Below, piece after piece: positions 1 to 7,799 of a DNA stretch of 32,681 nt. A program made the translations under genes and the position numbers. Each line of letters begins with the position of its first letter. Position 1 is the first letter of the stretch. Origin of the DNA: Comamonadaceae bacterium (GTDB lineage Bacteria; Pseudomonadota; Gammaproteobacteria; Burkholderiales; Burkholderiaceae_C); contig CANFHZ010000018.1 in assembly GCA_947446885.1 (NCBI GenBank), positions 1-32,681 of the forward strand, read 5' to 3'. Under the pieces are notes generated by a model. That model worked only from the letters and a program-made list of their open reading frames with translations, did not search any database and was not told the origin of the DNA.

Positions 1-1502
1 AGTGGGTCAGCGGGGGCGCCATACCAGCCCATCTGGCCATGTGGGTTTTGACGCTGGTGCTCATGCTCTACCTGTGCATCGGGGGGCTGCGCGCTGCCGC
101 CTACGTCGGTAGCTTGCAGGGCCTGTTGCTGTGCAGCGGACTGCTGGCCGTGGGGCTGGTGGCGCTATGGCATTTGGGTGCGGACCACGGCTTTGACGCG
201 CTGATGCAAGGGCTGGCCAAGTTGGGCGCTGGCCCGGTCGGTACCTGGGGCAGCAGCGCACAAAATTACAACGCCTATTTGGCGTCTCCCGGCGTGATGC
301 AGTTCACCGCAGGGCTGGGTAAGGAAGCGCCGGTGGCCGGCATCTGGACCGCCGCTATGGTGCTGTCCACCTGCTTTGCGTTCATGGGCATCCAGGCCTC
401 ACCGGCTTTTTCCATGCTGGCTTTCAGCTGCCGCGACGCCAGAGGCTTTGGCCCCCAGCAGGTCTGGGTGAGTGGTGCGGGCATGGGTGTTTTGCTGGTA
501 TTTTTTGCGGTGCTAGCGGGCCTGGGCGCAGACTTTTTGGGGGCCACGGCGGCGCTGAATGCGGCTGGCTTGTCGCTGGCGCGCGTGCTGCCGGAGTTGG
601 CGCCGGGCCAGGAAGGTCGGCTGTATGCGCAGTACCTTCTGACGCTGGCCGCGCAGTCGCCGTGGTTTACCGCGCTGTTAACTGTGTGCGCGCTGGCGGC
701 CATTCACGCCATGGTGGCTTTGCTGGTGACAACCACCGGCACCATCATCGTGCGCGATGTGATGCTGCGCTACATGACGCCGCTGGCCGATGCAGCGCGG
801 CAGAAGTTCTATGCCCGTTGCGCCATCGCTGCGCTGCTGGGCTGCGCATTGTTGCTGGCCACGTTTGCGCCGAATGCGCAAGTGCAGCTGGGTGCGCTGG
901 CGCTGGGCTTGTCGGTGCAGCTGTGGCCCGCTCTGGCCGGCGTGTGCTGGATTCCGTGGATTACCCGCGAAGGCGCGGGCGTGGGGCTGGCAGCGGGGGC
1001 TTTTGTGGTGCTGATCACCGAGCCGCTGGGTGCAACCATCTGCCACTTTCTGGGATTTGACCTGCCCTGGGGGCGTTGGCCCTGGACCATCCACTCGGCG
1101 GGCTGGGGCATTGTGGTCAACATCGTGTTTTGCGTGGTGGTGTCCTGGATTTCCAATTACAAAAACGACCGTGCGCACCGGCAGGCCTTCCACCGCTTTT
1201 TCGCTGCAACCGTGGCCATGCCGCTGCGCCAGCGCTTTCTGCGTCCGGTGGCCTGGTCCTTGACGCTGGTCTGGTTTTTCTTTGCGGTGGGTCCCGGTGC
1301 GATTCTGGGCAACGACTTGCTGGGAGCGCCCAACGGCGGCATCGCGGTCTGGGTGGGCGGTATTCCCTCTTTGTGGCTTTGGCAAATGATCTGGTGGGCG
1401 CTGGGTGTCATGGTGTTGTGGTTGCTCGCCTATCCCATGCGCATGGCCAGCCCGCCCGGATCGGAACAGATGGAGCTGATCCGCCGGGAAGCGTCCGGAT
1501 GA
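1..1502 (+). CDS. Sodium:solute symporter family permease (5'-truncated)
   Basis: The reading frame is open from base 3, so the gene starts upstream of the window and the ATG at 39 is probably internal. About 500 residues are visible. They are almost entirely hydrophobic helices separated by short loops, ending in a Trp-rich helix (WLWQMIWWALGVMVLWLLAY) and a short cytoplasmic tail. The layout and the conserved stretch FMGIQASPAFSMLAF fit the sodium:solute symporter (SSF) family, inner-membrane proteins that import small organic solutes with Na+. The substrate cannot be read from the sequence. The gene is 63 bp upstream of an SCP2-like gene and an alpha/beta hydrolase on the same strand, so it may import the compound that those enzymes process; this is inference. 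Confidence 0.8.
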   Translation, partial: WVSGGAIPAHLAMWVLTLVLMLYLCIGGLRAAAYVGSLQGLLLCSGLLAVGLVALWHLGADHGFDALMQGLAKLGAGPVGTWGSSAQNYNAYLASPGVMQFTAGLGKEAPVAGIWTAAMVLSTCFAFMGIQASPAFSMLAFSCRDARGFGPQQVWVSGAGMGVLLVFFAVLAGLGADFLGATAALNAAGLSLARVLPELAPGQEGRLYAQYLLTLAAQSPWFTALLTVCALAAIHAMVALLVTTTGTIIVRDVMLRYMTPLADAARQKFYARCAIAALLGCALLLATFAPNAQVQLGALALGLSVQLWPALAGVCWIPWITREGAGVGLAAGAFVVLITEPLGATICHFLGFDLPWGRWPWTIHSAGWGIVVNIVFCVVVSWISNYKNDRAHRQAFHRFFAATVAMPLRQRFLRPVAWSLTLVWFFFAVGPGAILGNDLLGAPNGGIAVWVGGIPSLWLWQMIWWALGVMVLWLLAYPMRMASPPGSEQMELIRREASG

Positions 1503-1565
1503 TATTTTTTTATCGCGTATTCAAACAATGCGTATCTCGTTAATTTTCATCATGAAGGAGCCCTT

Positions 1566-1955
1566 ATGGCAACAGATCTGAAAAGCTGGGCAGCGAAGTT
1601 CAAGACCCTGTCCGACAGCGACAAGGCCATCGCCGCCATGGCCCGTTACTACACCTGCAGCTATATGTGGGACATGGGCGAGGCCAAGGTGATTGTGGAA
1701 ATGCTCGACGGCAAGGTACGCCACATCAACACCGATCCGGCACCGCTGGACGCCTACGACTTTGCGCTGCGCGCCAGCGCCCAGACCTGGCGCGAATTTG
1801 CCCGCCCCGTGCCGCGGCCCATGTTCCATGGCATTTGGGCGGCGAGCTTCCGCCACGACCTGAAGATGGAGGGCAACATCCTCATCATGATGCAGAACCT
1901 GCGCAATTTCACCCTGCAATTCGAGCTGCTGCGCAAGTGCGGCGTTCCGGTCTGA
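1566..1955 (+). CDS. SCP2-like (sterol carrier) domain protein
   Basis: A soluble protein of 129 aa. A good ribosome binding site (AAGGAG) lies 6 bp before the ATG. The pattern of a central DGKV strand, an 'alternating' strand-helix segment (DAYDFALRASAQTWREFA) and a C-terminal EGN-ILIMMQNL segment resembles the SCP2 sterol-binding fold, a small hydrophobic-ligand-binding domain. No catalytic motif is seen. The gene sits 40 bp upstream of an alpha/beta hydrolase in the same run of genes. A role in binding or presenting a hydrophobic substrate of that pathway is plausible but is inference. The family assignment rests on pattern only. Confidence 0.6.
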   Translation: MATDLKSWAAKFKTLSDSDKAIAAMARYYTCSYMWDMGEAKVIVEMLDGKVRHINTDPAPLDAYDFALRASAQTWREFARPVPRPMFHGIWAASFRHDLKMEGNILIMMQNLRNFTLQFELLRKCGVPV

Positions 1956-1995
1956 TCCGCCCAATCCCCTATTTTTTATCGCGAAGGACACCACC

Positions 1996-2847
1996 ATGGC
2001 ACGCCATTCACCTGTCACCGGCCGCTACGTCACCATCGATGTGGACGGCATGGAGTACAAAGTCTTCTATCTGCAAAACGGCACGGGCCAGCCCGTTATC
2101 TGCCAGCACACTGCGGGTTGCCACAACCACCAGTGGCGCGGATTGCTGGAGGACGAAGACATCACCAAGCACTACAACGTGATCGCCTATGACCTGCCGC
2201 GCCACGGCAAGTCCGATCCGCCGCACAACTCCAAATGGTGGGAGTCCGAGTACAAGCTGACTGCAGACCACTATGTGAACTTCATCGTCAAGCTCTGCGA
2301 TGCGCTGGAACTGCGCGACCCCATTTTTATGGGCTCCTCGTTTGGCGGCAATGTGGCATTGCAATTGGCCTTGCGCCACCCGGATCGCTTCAAGGCGGTG
2401 ATTCCGGTAGAGGCCAGCGACTACGCGCCGGGATTTTTCTTGGACTGGTGGCGGCACCCCCACTCCAATGCGGCGCAGGTGTGCGCCAGCGGGGTGTGGG
2501 ACCTCATGGCGCCGCAGTCGCCTGAAATGGATCGCTGGTTGACCTGGTTTTATTACAGCCAGGGCTCCGAGTCATTCAAGGGCGATTTGTATTTCTACTC
2601 AGTCGACCATGACCTGCGCGAAGACCTGGAGCGCATCGACGGCCGCAAGTGCCCGGTGATCATGATGACCGGCACCTACGACTACCTGACCACGCCGGAA
2701 ATGACCGAAAACACCGCCCGGCGCATCAAGGGTGGCGTCTACATTGAGATGGAAGACATCGGGCATTTCCCGATGAGCGAGAACTACCCCGTCTTCAAGG
2801 TCTATCTCAAAGAAGCGCTGCGCATCATCCGCGAGCGCAAGGGTTGA
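1996..2847 (+). CDS. Alpha/beta hydrolase
   Basis: A cytoplasmic hydrolase of 283 aa with a complete alpha/beta-hydrolase catalytic triad. The nucleophile elbow is GSSFG with Ser115, the acid is Asp229 in GTYDYLT, and the base is His257 in DIGHFPMSE. The oxyanion-hole region is the QHTAGCHNHQW stretch near residue 38, where many family members have HG. Family members cleave esters, C-C bonds or lactones; the substrate is unknown here. The ATG follows GAAGGAC with normal spacing. The gene is third in the symporter/SCP2/hydrolase/MBL cluster, and the next gene starts 7 bp after its stop, which indicates one transcript. Confidence 0.88.
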   Translation: MARHSPVTGRYVTIDVDGMEYKVFYLQNGTGQPVICQHTAGCHNHQWRGLLEDEDITKHYNVIAYDLPRHGKSDPPHNSKWWESEYKLTADHYVNFIVKLCDALELRDPIFMGSSFGGNVALQLALRHPDRFKAVIPVEASDYAPGFFLDWWRHPHSNAAQVCASGVWDLMAPQSPEMDRWLTWFYYSQGSESFKGDLYFYSVDHDLREDLERIDGRKCPVIMMTGTYDYLTTPEMTENTARRIKGGVYIEMEDIGHFPMSENYPVFKVYLKEALRIIRERKG

Positions 2848-2854
2848 AACCGGT

Positions 2855-3418
2855 ATGCGTCCTGCCCGTATCCGCGCTCTGGCCGAACAGGCGCAGCTGA
2901 TCCACCACCCCGCTTGCGAAGCGGCGGATCTGCCCGCGCCTTTAACGCCAGGGCCTGGGTTGGACCGTGACGATTTCATCCGCTACGGCTTGGCGCTGCG
3001 CCCCGGCTATGACCGTCTGGGCCGGGTGCTGGGGCAGCTCGCCGGGTTGCTCATACTGGCGCGGTTGGGCAGCCGTTTTGAGTCCGATTGGCCCACGGTT
3101 GCGACCGTGGTGGAGCAGGCGCGCAACGCGGAATCCGAGTTGTACGGTGTGACGCCACCCCCCGCTGCGCGGCAGCACCATGCCCGCTTATTGGGTGCCA
3201 TGCAGGCGACGCTGTCGGTGGTGCGCGCGGTGGGTCAGACCCTGCCACGGGGCGAAGGTTTGCATGACCGTCTGGACGCCTGGACCCGCGATCTGCAAGC
3301 CGCCGGGCGTACGCTCAGCGGTTGCGCCATCGAAGGTCTGGGCTTGATGCCGCTGGACTTCAGCCAGGCCTGCTGCAGCTGTGCCACAGCACCGGCGAAC
3401 AGCAGCGCCACCCATTGA
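2855..3418 (+). CDS. Hypothetical protein in hydrolase cluster
   Basis: 187 aa with no family that I recognise. It starts 7 bp after the hydrolase stop and ends 26 bp before the MBL-fold gene, so it is very probably translated as part of the same operon. The protein is mostly helical, rich in Ala, Leu, Arg and Gln, with no signal peptide and no clear membrane helix. A segment around residues 39-72 (FIRYGLALRPGYDRLGRVLG and following) is moderately hydrophobic. The C-terminus has closely spaced cysteines (ACCSCA near residue 174) that could bind a metal or be incidental. The codon usage resembles that of the neighbours, which supports it being a real gene. Confidence 0.6.
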   Translation: MRPARIRALAEQAQLIHHPACEAADLPAPLTPGPGLDRDDFIRYGLALRPGYDRLGRVLGQLAGLLILARLGSRFESDWPTVATVVEQARNAESELYGVTPPPAARQHHARLLGAMQATLSVVRAVGQTLPRGEGLHDRLDAWTRDLQAAGRTLSGCAIEGLGLMPLDFSQACCSCATAPANSSATH

Positions 3419-3444
3419 ATACCCCGCATACATCAGGAATTTTC

Positions 3445-4320
3445 ATGTCGCAATACTCCATATGGGTTCTGGAATACGCGTACGTCAGCCAGTGCGCGGT
3501 CAGCAGCGTGATTTACGGCGCGCACAACCAGGGCATCCGCAAACTGCCGTACTGCTACGTTCTGATTAAGAGCAATGACCACATTGCCATGGTTGACGTG
3601 GGCTACAACGACAAGGAATACGGGCGCTACATCGCCGAAAAATTCCTGGTTGAAAACTGGCATTCCCCGGCTGACGTGCTGGCGCCTTGCGGCATCCGCC
3701 CCGAGGATGTGGACAGCATCTTCATCACCCACGCCCACTTCGACCACATGGGCAATACCGATGCATTTCCCAACGCCACCTTCTACATCCAGGAGCGTGA
3801 GCTGACGAAATGGATTTGGGCCATGTCCTTGCCCGACCGCCTGCGTTACATGATGGTGGCCACCGATCCGTCGGATGTGCTGCGCGCCGCTGATTTGGCG
3901 CGCCAAGGCCGCTTGCGCCTGGTGCAGGGCGATATGCAAGACGCCATACCTGGCATCGATTTGCATGCCGCGCCGGACACCCACACCTATGGCTGCCAGT
4001 GGGTCCATGTGCGCAACGACATGCAGACCCGCTCACGCGATGGCTGGGTGCTGGCTGGTGATTTGATTTATGTCTACGAAAACCTCGAAGGAACTGGCGG
4101 CGACAAGATGTATGTGCCCGTGGGCCTGGCTTTTGGCAGCACCACCAATCTGGTGATGACGACCGAGGAGATCATGAAAACCGTGGATTACGAGGTCAAG
4201 CGCGTGATCCCGGTGCACGAAGAGCGCCTCAAAGATGTGTTCCCCTCGCGTGTGCTTCCCAACGGCTTGCGCATCAGCGAAATCTGTCTGGCCAGTGGAC
4301 AGGCCTCCCTGGTCCGCTGA
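3445..4320 (+). CDS. Metallo-beta-lactamase-fold hydrolase
   Basis: 291 aa from the ATG at 3445, which has AGGA 10 bp upstream; longer in-frame starts run into the preceding gene. The dinuclear metal motif THAHFDHMG gives His96, His98, Asp100 and His101. Further ligands are probably His180 (PDTHTYG), Asp206 (LAGDLIY) and His258 (PVHEE). The arrangement is closest to the N-acyl-homoserine-lactonase-like branch of the superfamily. That branch includes true quorum-quenching lactonases but also many hydrolases of unrelated lactones and esters. As the last gene of the symporter/SCP2/hydrolase cluster, it more likely acts on a pathway intermediate than on a signal molecule; that is inference. Confidence 0.85.
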   Translation: MSQYSIWVLEYAYVSQCAVSSVIYGAHNQGIRKLPYCYVLIKSNDHIAMVDVGYNDKEYGRYIAEKFLVENWHSPADVLAPCGIRPEDVDSIFITHAHFDHMGNTDAFPNATFYIQERELTKWIWAMSLPDRLRYMMVATDPSDVLRAADLARQGRLRLVQGDMQDAIPGIDLHAAPDTHTYGCQWVHVRNDMQTRSRDGWVLAGDLIYVYENLEGTGGDKMYVPVGLAFGSTTNLVMTTEEIMKTVDYEVKRVIPVHEERLKDVFPSRVLPNGLRISEICLASGQASLVR

Positions 4321-4396
4321 CGGCTGCCCGCTGATCCGGCGCGCGGCGCTGTGCGCTGTGTCTTAATGCGGGCTTCTTCAACACCCGGGCCCCTTT

Positions 4397-4975
4397 GTGG
4401 AAGCGCTATTCATCTCAACCGGCATTGTTGCCCTCGCCGAAATCGGCGACAAAACCCAGTTGCTGGCTTTTCTGCTGGCCGCCCGATTCAAAAAACCGCT
4501 GCCCATCATTGCGGGCATTTTGTGCGCCACCGTGGTCAACCACGGACTGGCCGGTGCGCTGGGGGCTTGGATCACGGCCAGCCTGAGCCCTGAGATCCTG
4601 CGCTGGGTGCTGGGCGCGTCCTTTATTGGCATGGCGGTGTGGACGCTGATCCCGGACAAGATTGAAGACGATGAGGGCGATATTGCCGGTCGCTGGGGCG
4701 TTTTTGGCGCCACGGTGATCACGTTTTTTCTGGCCGAGATGGGCGACAAAACCCAGATTGCCACGGTGGCCATGGCGGCGCACTTTCCCGATCCGGTGCT
4801 GGTGGTAATCGGCACCACGTTGGGCATGCTGCTTGCCGACGTGCCTGCGGTGTTCATCGGCGACCGCCTTTCGGCGCGCATTCCCATGCGCCTGGTGCAT
4901 GGCATCGCCGCAGCGCTGTTCGCGGTCTTGGGGGCTGCCACCTTGCTGGGAGCAGGGGCCGATTGGGGGTTTTGA
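4397..4975 (+). CDS. GDT1/TMEM165 (UPF0016) family cation transporter
   Basis: 192 aa, beginning at a GTG. It has two homologous halves, each with the family signature E-x-G-D-K-T: residues 15-20 (EIGDKT) and 114-119 (EMGDKT). Six hydrophobic helices are evident. The acidic central loop (residues 87-95, DKIEDDEGD) is typical of the family. Bacterial members of this family export Mn2+ (and possibly Ca2+) across the inner membrane and protect against manganese excess. The upstream gap is only 76 bp and shows no manganese riboswitch. The gene is downstream of and co-directional with the hydrolase cluster but functionally unrelated to it. Confidence 0.87.
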   Translation: MEALFISTGIVALAEIGDKTQLLAFLLAARFKKPLPIIAGILCATVVNHGLAGALGAWITASLSPEILRWVLGASFIGMAVWTLIPDKIEDDEGDIAGRWGVFGATVITFFLAEMGDKTQIATVAMAAHFPDPVLVVIGTTLGMLLADVPAVFIGDRLSARIPMRLVHGIAAALFAVLGAATLLGAGADWGF

Positions 4976-5023
4976 GAATCCGGCCTGCCGCTATAGTCCT
5001 GCCCAATTTTTCAAGGAGTCGCC

Positions 5024-5257
5024 ATGTCTGCAGTTTCCGATGTCCGTTCAGCGCCTGCTGCTGCGCTGAATGCACCTCAGGCCAAACAAGCGCCCAGGCG
5101 GGTGGCGGACGACGCTACGCAAGAGCGGGTACAGGCCCAGGCCCGCGCTGAACAGGCTGCCCAGGCGCGCGCCCAGTTGGACCGCGTGCAGGCGGAACGC
5201 CGCACGCAGTCCGAGCCGCCCAAGGAAAAAGGCCGTTACGTGGATCGCCACGCGTGA
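5024..5257 (+). CDS. Small Ala/Gln/Arg-rich hypothetical protein
   Basis: 77 aa with a strong ribosome binding site (AAGGAG) 6 bp before the ATG. The composition is dominated by Ala, Gln, Arg and Glu. The segment from about residue 33 to 62 (ERVQAQARAEQAAQARAQLD and following) is predicted to be one charged helix that could form a coiled coil. There is no cysteine, signal peptide or membrane segment. Its TGA overlaps the GTG of cysM (GTGA at 5254-5257), which suggests translational coupling. A possible -10 element TATAGT lies at 4992-4997, but its -35 spacing is poor. The function is unknown. Confidence 0.6.
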   Translation: MSAVSDVRSAPAAALNAPQAKQAPRRVADDATQERVQAQARAEQAAQARAQLDRVQAERRTQSEPPKEKGRYVDRHA

Positions 5258-6174
5258 GCGGAATGCTCCCGATGCGCTTTCCTACGCTGGAGCAGGTGGT
5301 TGGCCGCACGCCGCTGGTCGCCTTGCAACGCATCGGCAGCGACAACGCCGGGCCGCGCAACAACGTTGTTCTGGGCAAACTCGAAGGCAACAACCCCGCC
5401 GGATCGGTCAAAGACAGGCCTGCTTTGGCCATGATCCGCGCCGCAGAAGAGCGCGGTGAGATTGCCCCCGGCGATACCCTGATTGAGGCCACTTCGGGCA
5501 ATACCGGCATCGCCCTGGCGATGGCTGCAGCCATCAAGGGCTACCGCATGGTGCTGGTCATGCCGGAGGACCTGTCCATTGAGCGCGCCCAGACCATGAA
5601 GGCTTTTGGAGCTGCGCTCATCCTGACGCCCAAGGCAGGCGGCATGGAAGCCGCGCGCGATCTGGCGCAGGAGATGCAGGCGCAGGGCAAGGGCCGGGTG
5701 CTGGACCAGTTTGGAAACGCGGACAACCCGCGCGTGCATTTTGAGACCACCGGCCCGGAAATCTGGGCTGATACCCATGGCCAGGTGACCCATTTCGTCA
5801 GCGCCATGGGTACGACCGGTACGATCTCCGGCGTGGGGCGCTACCTTAAACAGCAAAACCCGGCGGTGCAGATCATCGGCGCACAGCCGTCCGAAGGATC
5901 GCGAATTCCCGGTATCCGCAAGTGGTCGCCTGAATACATGCCCGGCATTTACGACGCCGGGCAGGTCGACGCGATTCGGCTGGTGAGCCAGCTCGACGCC
6001 GAGGAAATGGCCCGCCGGATGGCGCGTGAGGAAGGGATTTTCGCGGGCATATCAGCCGCCGGAGCGTGCTGGGTGGCGCAGCAGATTGCCGCGCAGGTGC
6101 GTGACGCATGCATCGTTTTTATCGTCTGCGACCGGGGTGACCGCTATCTGTCCACCGGCGTTTTTCCTGCCTGA
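5254..6174 (+). CDS. cysM: Cysteine synthase B (O-acetylserine sulfhydrylase)
   Basis: 306 aa from the GTG at 5254. ATGs at 5263 and 5272 are also possible, and the last gives the family-like start MRFPTLEQ. It makes cysteine from O-acetylserine and sulfide or thiosulfate with pyridoxal phosphate. The PLP lysine is Lys53 in NPAGSVKDR. The phosphate/substrate loop TSGNTG is at residues 80-85. The glycine-rich GTTGTISG motif and the C-terminal CDRGDRYLSTGVF are those of CysM rather than CysK. It is followed within 20 bp by a TusA-like sulfurtransferase gene, a coherent sulfur-metabolism pair. Confidence 0.93.
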   Translation: MSGMLPMRFPTLEQVVGRTPLVALQRIGSDNAGPRNNVVLGKLEGNNPAGSVKDRPALAMIRAAEERGEIAPGDTLIEATSGNTGIALAMAAAIKGYRMVLVMPEDLSIERAQTMKAFGAALILTPKAGGMEAARDLAQEMQAQGKGRVLDQFGNADNPRVHFETTGPEIWADTHGQVTHFVSAMGTTGTISGVGRYLKQQNPAVQIIGAQPSEGSRIPGIRKWSPEYMPGIYDAGQVDAIRLVSQLDAEEMARRMAREEGIFAGISAAGACWVAQQIAAQVRDACIVFIVCDRGDRYLSTGVFPA

Positions 6175-6193
6175 TGGCCAGTTTGGGGCAAGC

Positions 6194-6439
6194 GTGACCG
6201 ACTCTGCTTTGCCGTCCATCGACAAATCCTTGGACACCCGTGGCCTGAACTGCCCGCTGCCTATTCTCAAAGCCAAAAAGGCGCTGGCCGAGCTCGCCTC
6301 CGGCCAGGTTCTGGAAGTCATCAGCACCGACCCCGGTTCCCTGCGGGATTTCCAGGCCTTTACCAAGCAAACCGGACACACCTTGTTAGGCCAGAGTACC
6401 CAGGGTGCAGACCACATCCACATCCTGCGCCGACGCTAA
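6194..6439 (+). CDS. tusA: TusA/SirA-like sulfurtransferase
   Basis: 81 aa from a GTG at 6194, 19 bp after cysM. The TusA fold signature is at the N-terminus: LDTRGLNCPLPILKAKKAL, with the sulfur-accepting Cys20 in the CPxP motif. The second conserved half (VLEVISTDPGSLRDFQAF) is also present, and the length is normal for the family. TusA-like proteins carry a persulfide on this cysteine and hand it on, for example to tRNA thiolation or molybdenum-cofactor enzymes. The exact partner cannot be told here, so the gene symbol is a family label. Proximity to cysM suggests shared expression. Confidence 0.85.
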   Translation: MTDSALPSIDKSLDTRGLNCPLPILKAKKALAELASGQVLEVISTDPGSLRDFQAFTKQTGHTLLGQSTQGADHIHILRRR

Positions 6440-6442
6440 TAC

Positions 6443-7699
6443 CTAATTGGGGTCAGATCCCGATTGTTGCGTTTTCTGGCGGCGCAGCCGCAAGAGCAGG
6501 GTGACAGTGATCAGCAGGTTCAGCAGGTTCCAGGCGATGCCGTTCAAAAACGCCGCGTGGTAGGAGCCGGTCAGGTCAAACACTTTGCCCGACATCCAAC
6601 CGCCCAGCGCCATACCCAGCATGGTGAACATGATCACCGTTCCAATTCGCACACCGATTTGCGCGGCCGGAAAATTCTCACGCACCACCAGGGCGTAAGA
6701 GGGCACGATGCCGCCTTGAAACAGGCCGAACAGGGCGGAGACGATGTACAGCGGCACGAGGCCATCGAAGGGAAGGAACAGCGCAAGCGCTGTGCACTGA
6801 AGGCCCGAGCCCAATACCAGGGTGCGGATGCCGCCTATGCGATCAGACAGTGCGCCCGAGACCAGGCGGCTGATGATGCCGCAGGCCAGCATGATGGAGA
6901 GCATTTGCGCACCCTGCGCCGCACCGAAGCCCAGATCCGTGCAGTACGCCACGATGTGCACCTGGGGCATGGCCATCGCCACACAGCAGGACAGTCCCGC
7001 CACGCACAGCGCTGCGGTAGCGACCCGGGGGTGCAGTCCGAATGCTTGGTCGCCATGCTGTGCCGGGGCCTGCGGATCGCGTGCAGCCAACTGTGCGGGG
7101 GCACGCTGGCGCATCAGGCAGGCCAGCGCGGCCATGCTGATGGTGCAAAAAATGCCTACGCCCGTGTAGGTGCTTCGCCAACCCTGGGTGGCGATAAAGT
7201 GCTCCATCACAGGTGGCCACACGGCGCCCGCCAGGTAGTTGCCGCTGGCGCAGACCGCCACGGCAATGCCGCGTCGGCGCGCAAACCACAAAGCGGTATC
7301 AGCCATCAGCGGCGCGAAGGTGACCGCACAGCCCACCAGCCCGATCAACAGGCCGTGGGCCAGGGCAAAGCCCAGGATGTTGTGCGAAAGCCCTGCCAAT
7401 ACAAAACCAGCCCCTATGGCCAGAGAAGCACCCAGCAAGGGCCTGAAGAGGCCGAATCGGTCACTCAAGCGGCCCATCAGCACACCACCCAAGCCAAATC
7501 CGACCATCATCAGCGTGTAAGGCAGTGCGGCCTCGGCGCGGCCAATCTGGAATTCGGCCTGAACCACCGGTAGCACCACCGGGATGACCCACATCCCGGC
7601 GTTGCCTATGGTCATGATCAGCAGGGAAACCGCCAGCCGGAACCAAGCGTACCGGGAGTCTGGGCTGCGATCGCGGGCCGCAAGTGTGAAGGCGTACAT
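6443..7699 (-). CDS. MFS transporter
   Basis: 418 aa starting at the ATG at 7699 (MYAFTLAARDRS); the frame stays open further upstream, but the extra residues look non-coding. Twelve hydrophobic helices are evident in two groups of six. The cytoplasmic loop after helix 2 holds the major-facilitator signature G-R-L-S-D-R-F-G near residue 80, repeated in degenerate form in the second half (GALSDRIGGIRT). It is probably an inner-membrane solute/H+ symporter of the monocarboxylate or metabolite type; the substrate is unknown. Its last residues (GSDPN) are encoded by a GGGGTCAGATCC sequence that recurs in betaproteobacterial intergenic regions. It is convergent with tusA, with a 3-bp gap. Confidence 0.85.
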   Translation of the reverse strand: MYAFTLAARDRSPDSRYAWFRLAVSLLIMTIGNAGMWVIPVVLPVVQAEFQIGRAEAALPYTLMMVGFGLGGVLMGRLSDRFGLFRPLLGASLAIGAGFVLAGLSHNILGFALAHGLLIGLVGCAVTFAPLMADTALWFARRRGIAVAVCASGNYLAGAVWPPVMEHFIATQGWRSTYTGVGIFCTISMAALACLMRQRAPAQLAARDPQAPAQHGDQAFGLHPRVATAALCVAGLSCCVAMAMPQVHIVAYCTDLGFGAAQGAQMLSIMLACGIISRLVSGALSDRIGGIRTLVLGSGLQCTALALFLPFDGLVPLYIVSALFGLFQGGIVPSYALVVRENFPAAQIGVRIGTVIMFTMLGMALGGWMSGKVFDLTGSYHAAFLNGIAWNLLNLLITVTLLLRLRRQKTQQSGSDPN

Positions 7700-7799
7700 C
7701 AAATCATCATAGTGCCCGCCCGCCACTATTGGCCCGGACTCACGCTGTGGCTGCCGAACTACCTCTACGGCGGATAGCCCCGGGGTCAGGATTCGCGTC

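Noticed and set aside
3445-4320. Quorum-quenching lactonase
   Set aside because: The MBL motif fits that branch, but the gene context is catabolic and the family is broad; no specific call is justified.
4321-4396. Manganese (yybP-ykoY) riboswitch before the GDT1-type gene
   Set aside because: The 76-bp gap is too short and lacks the conserved riboswitch motifs.
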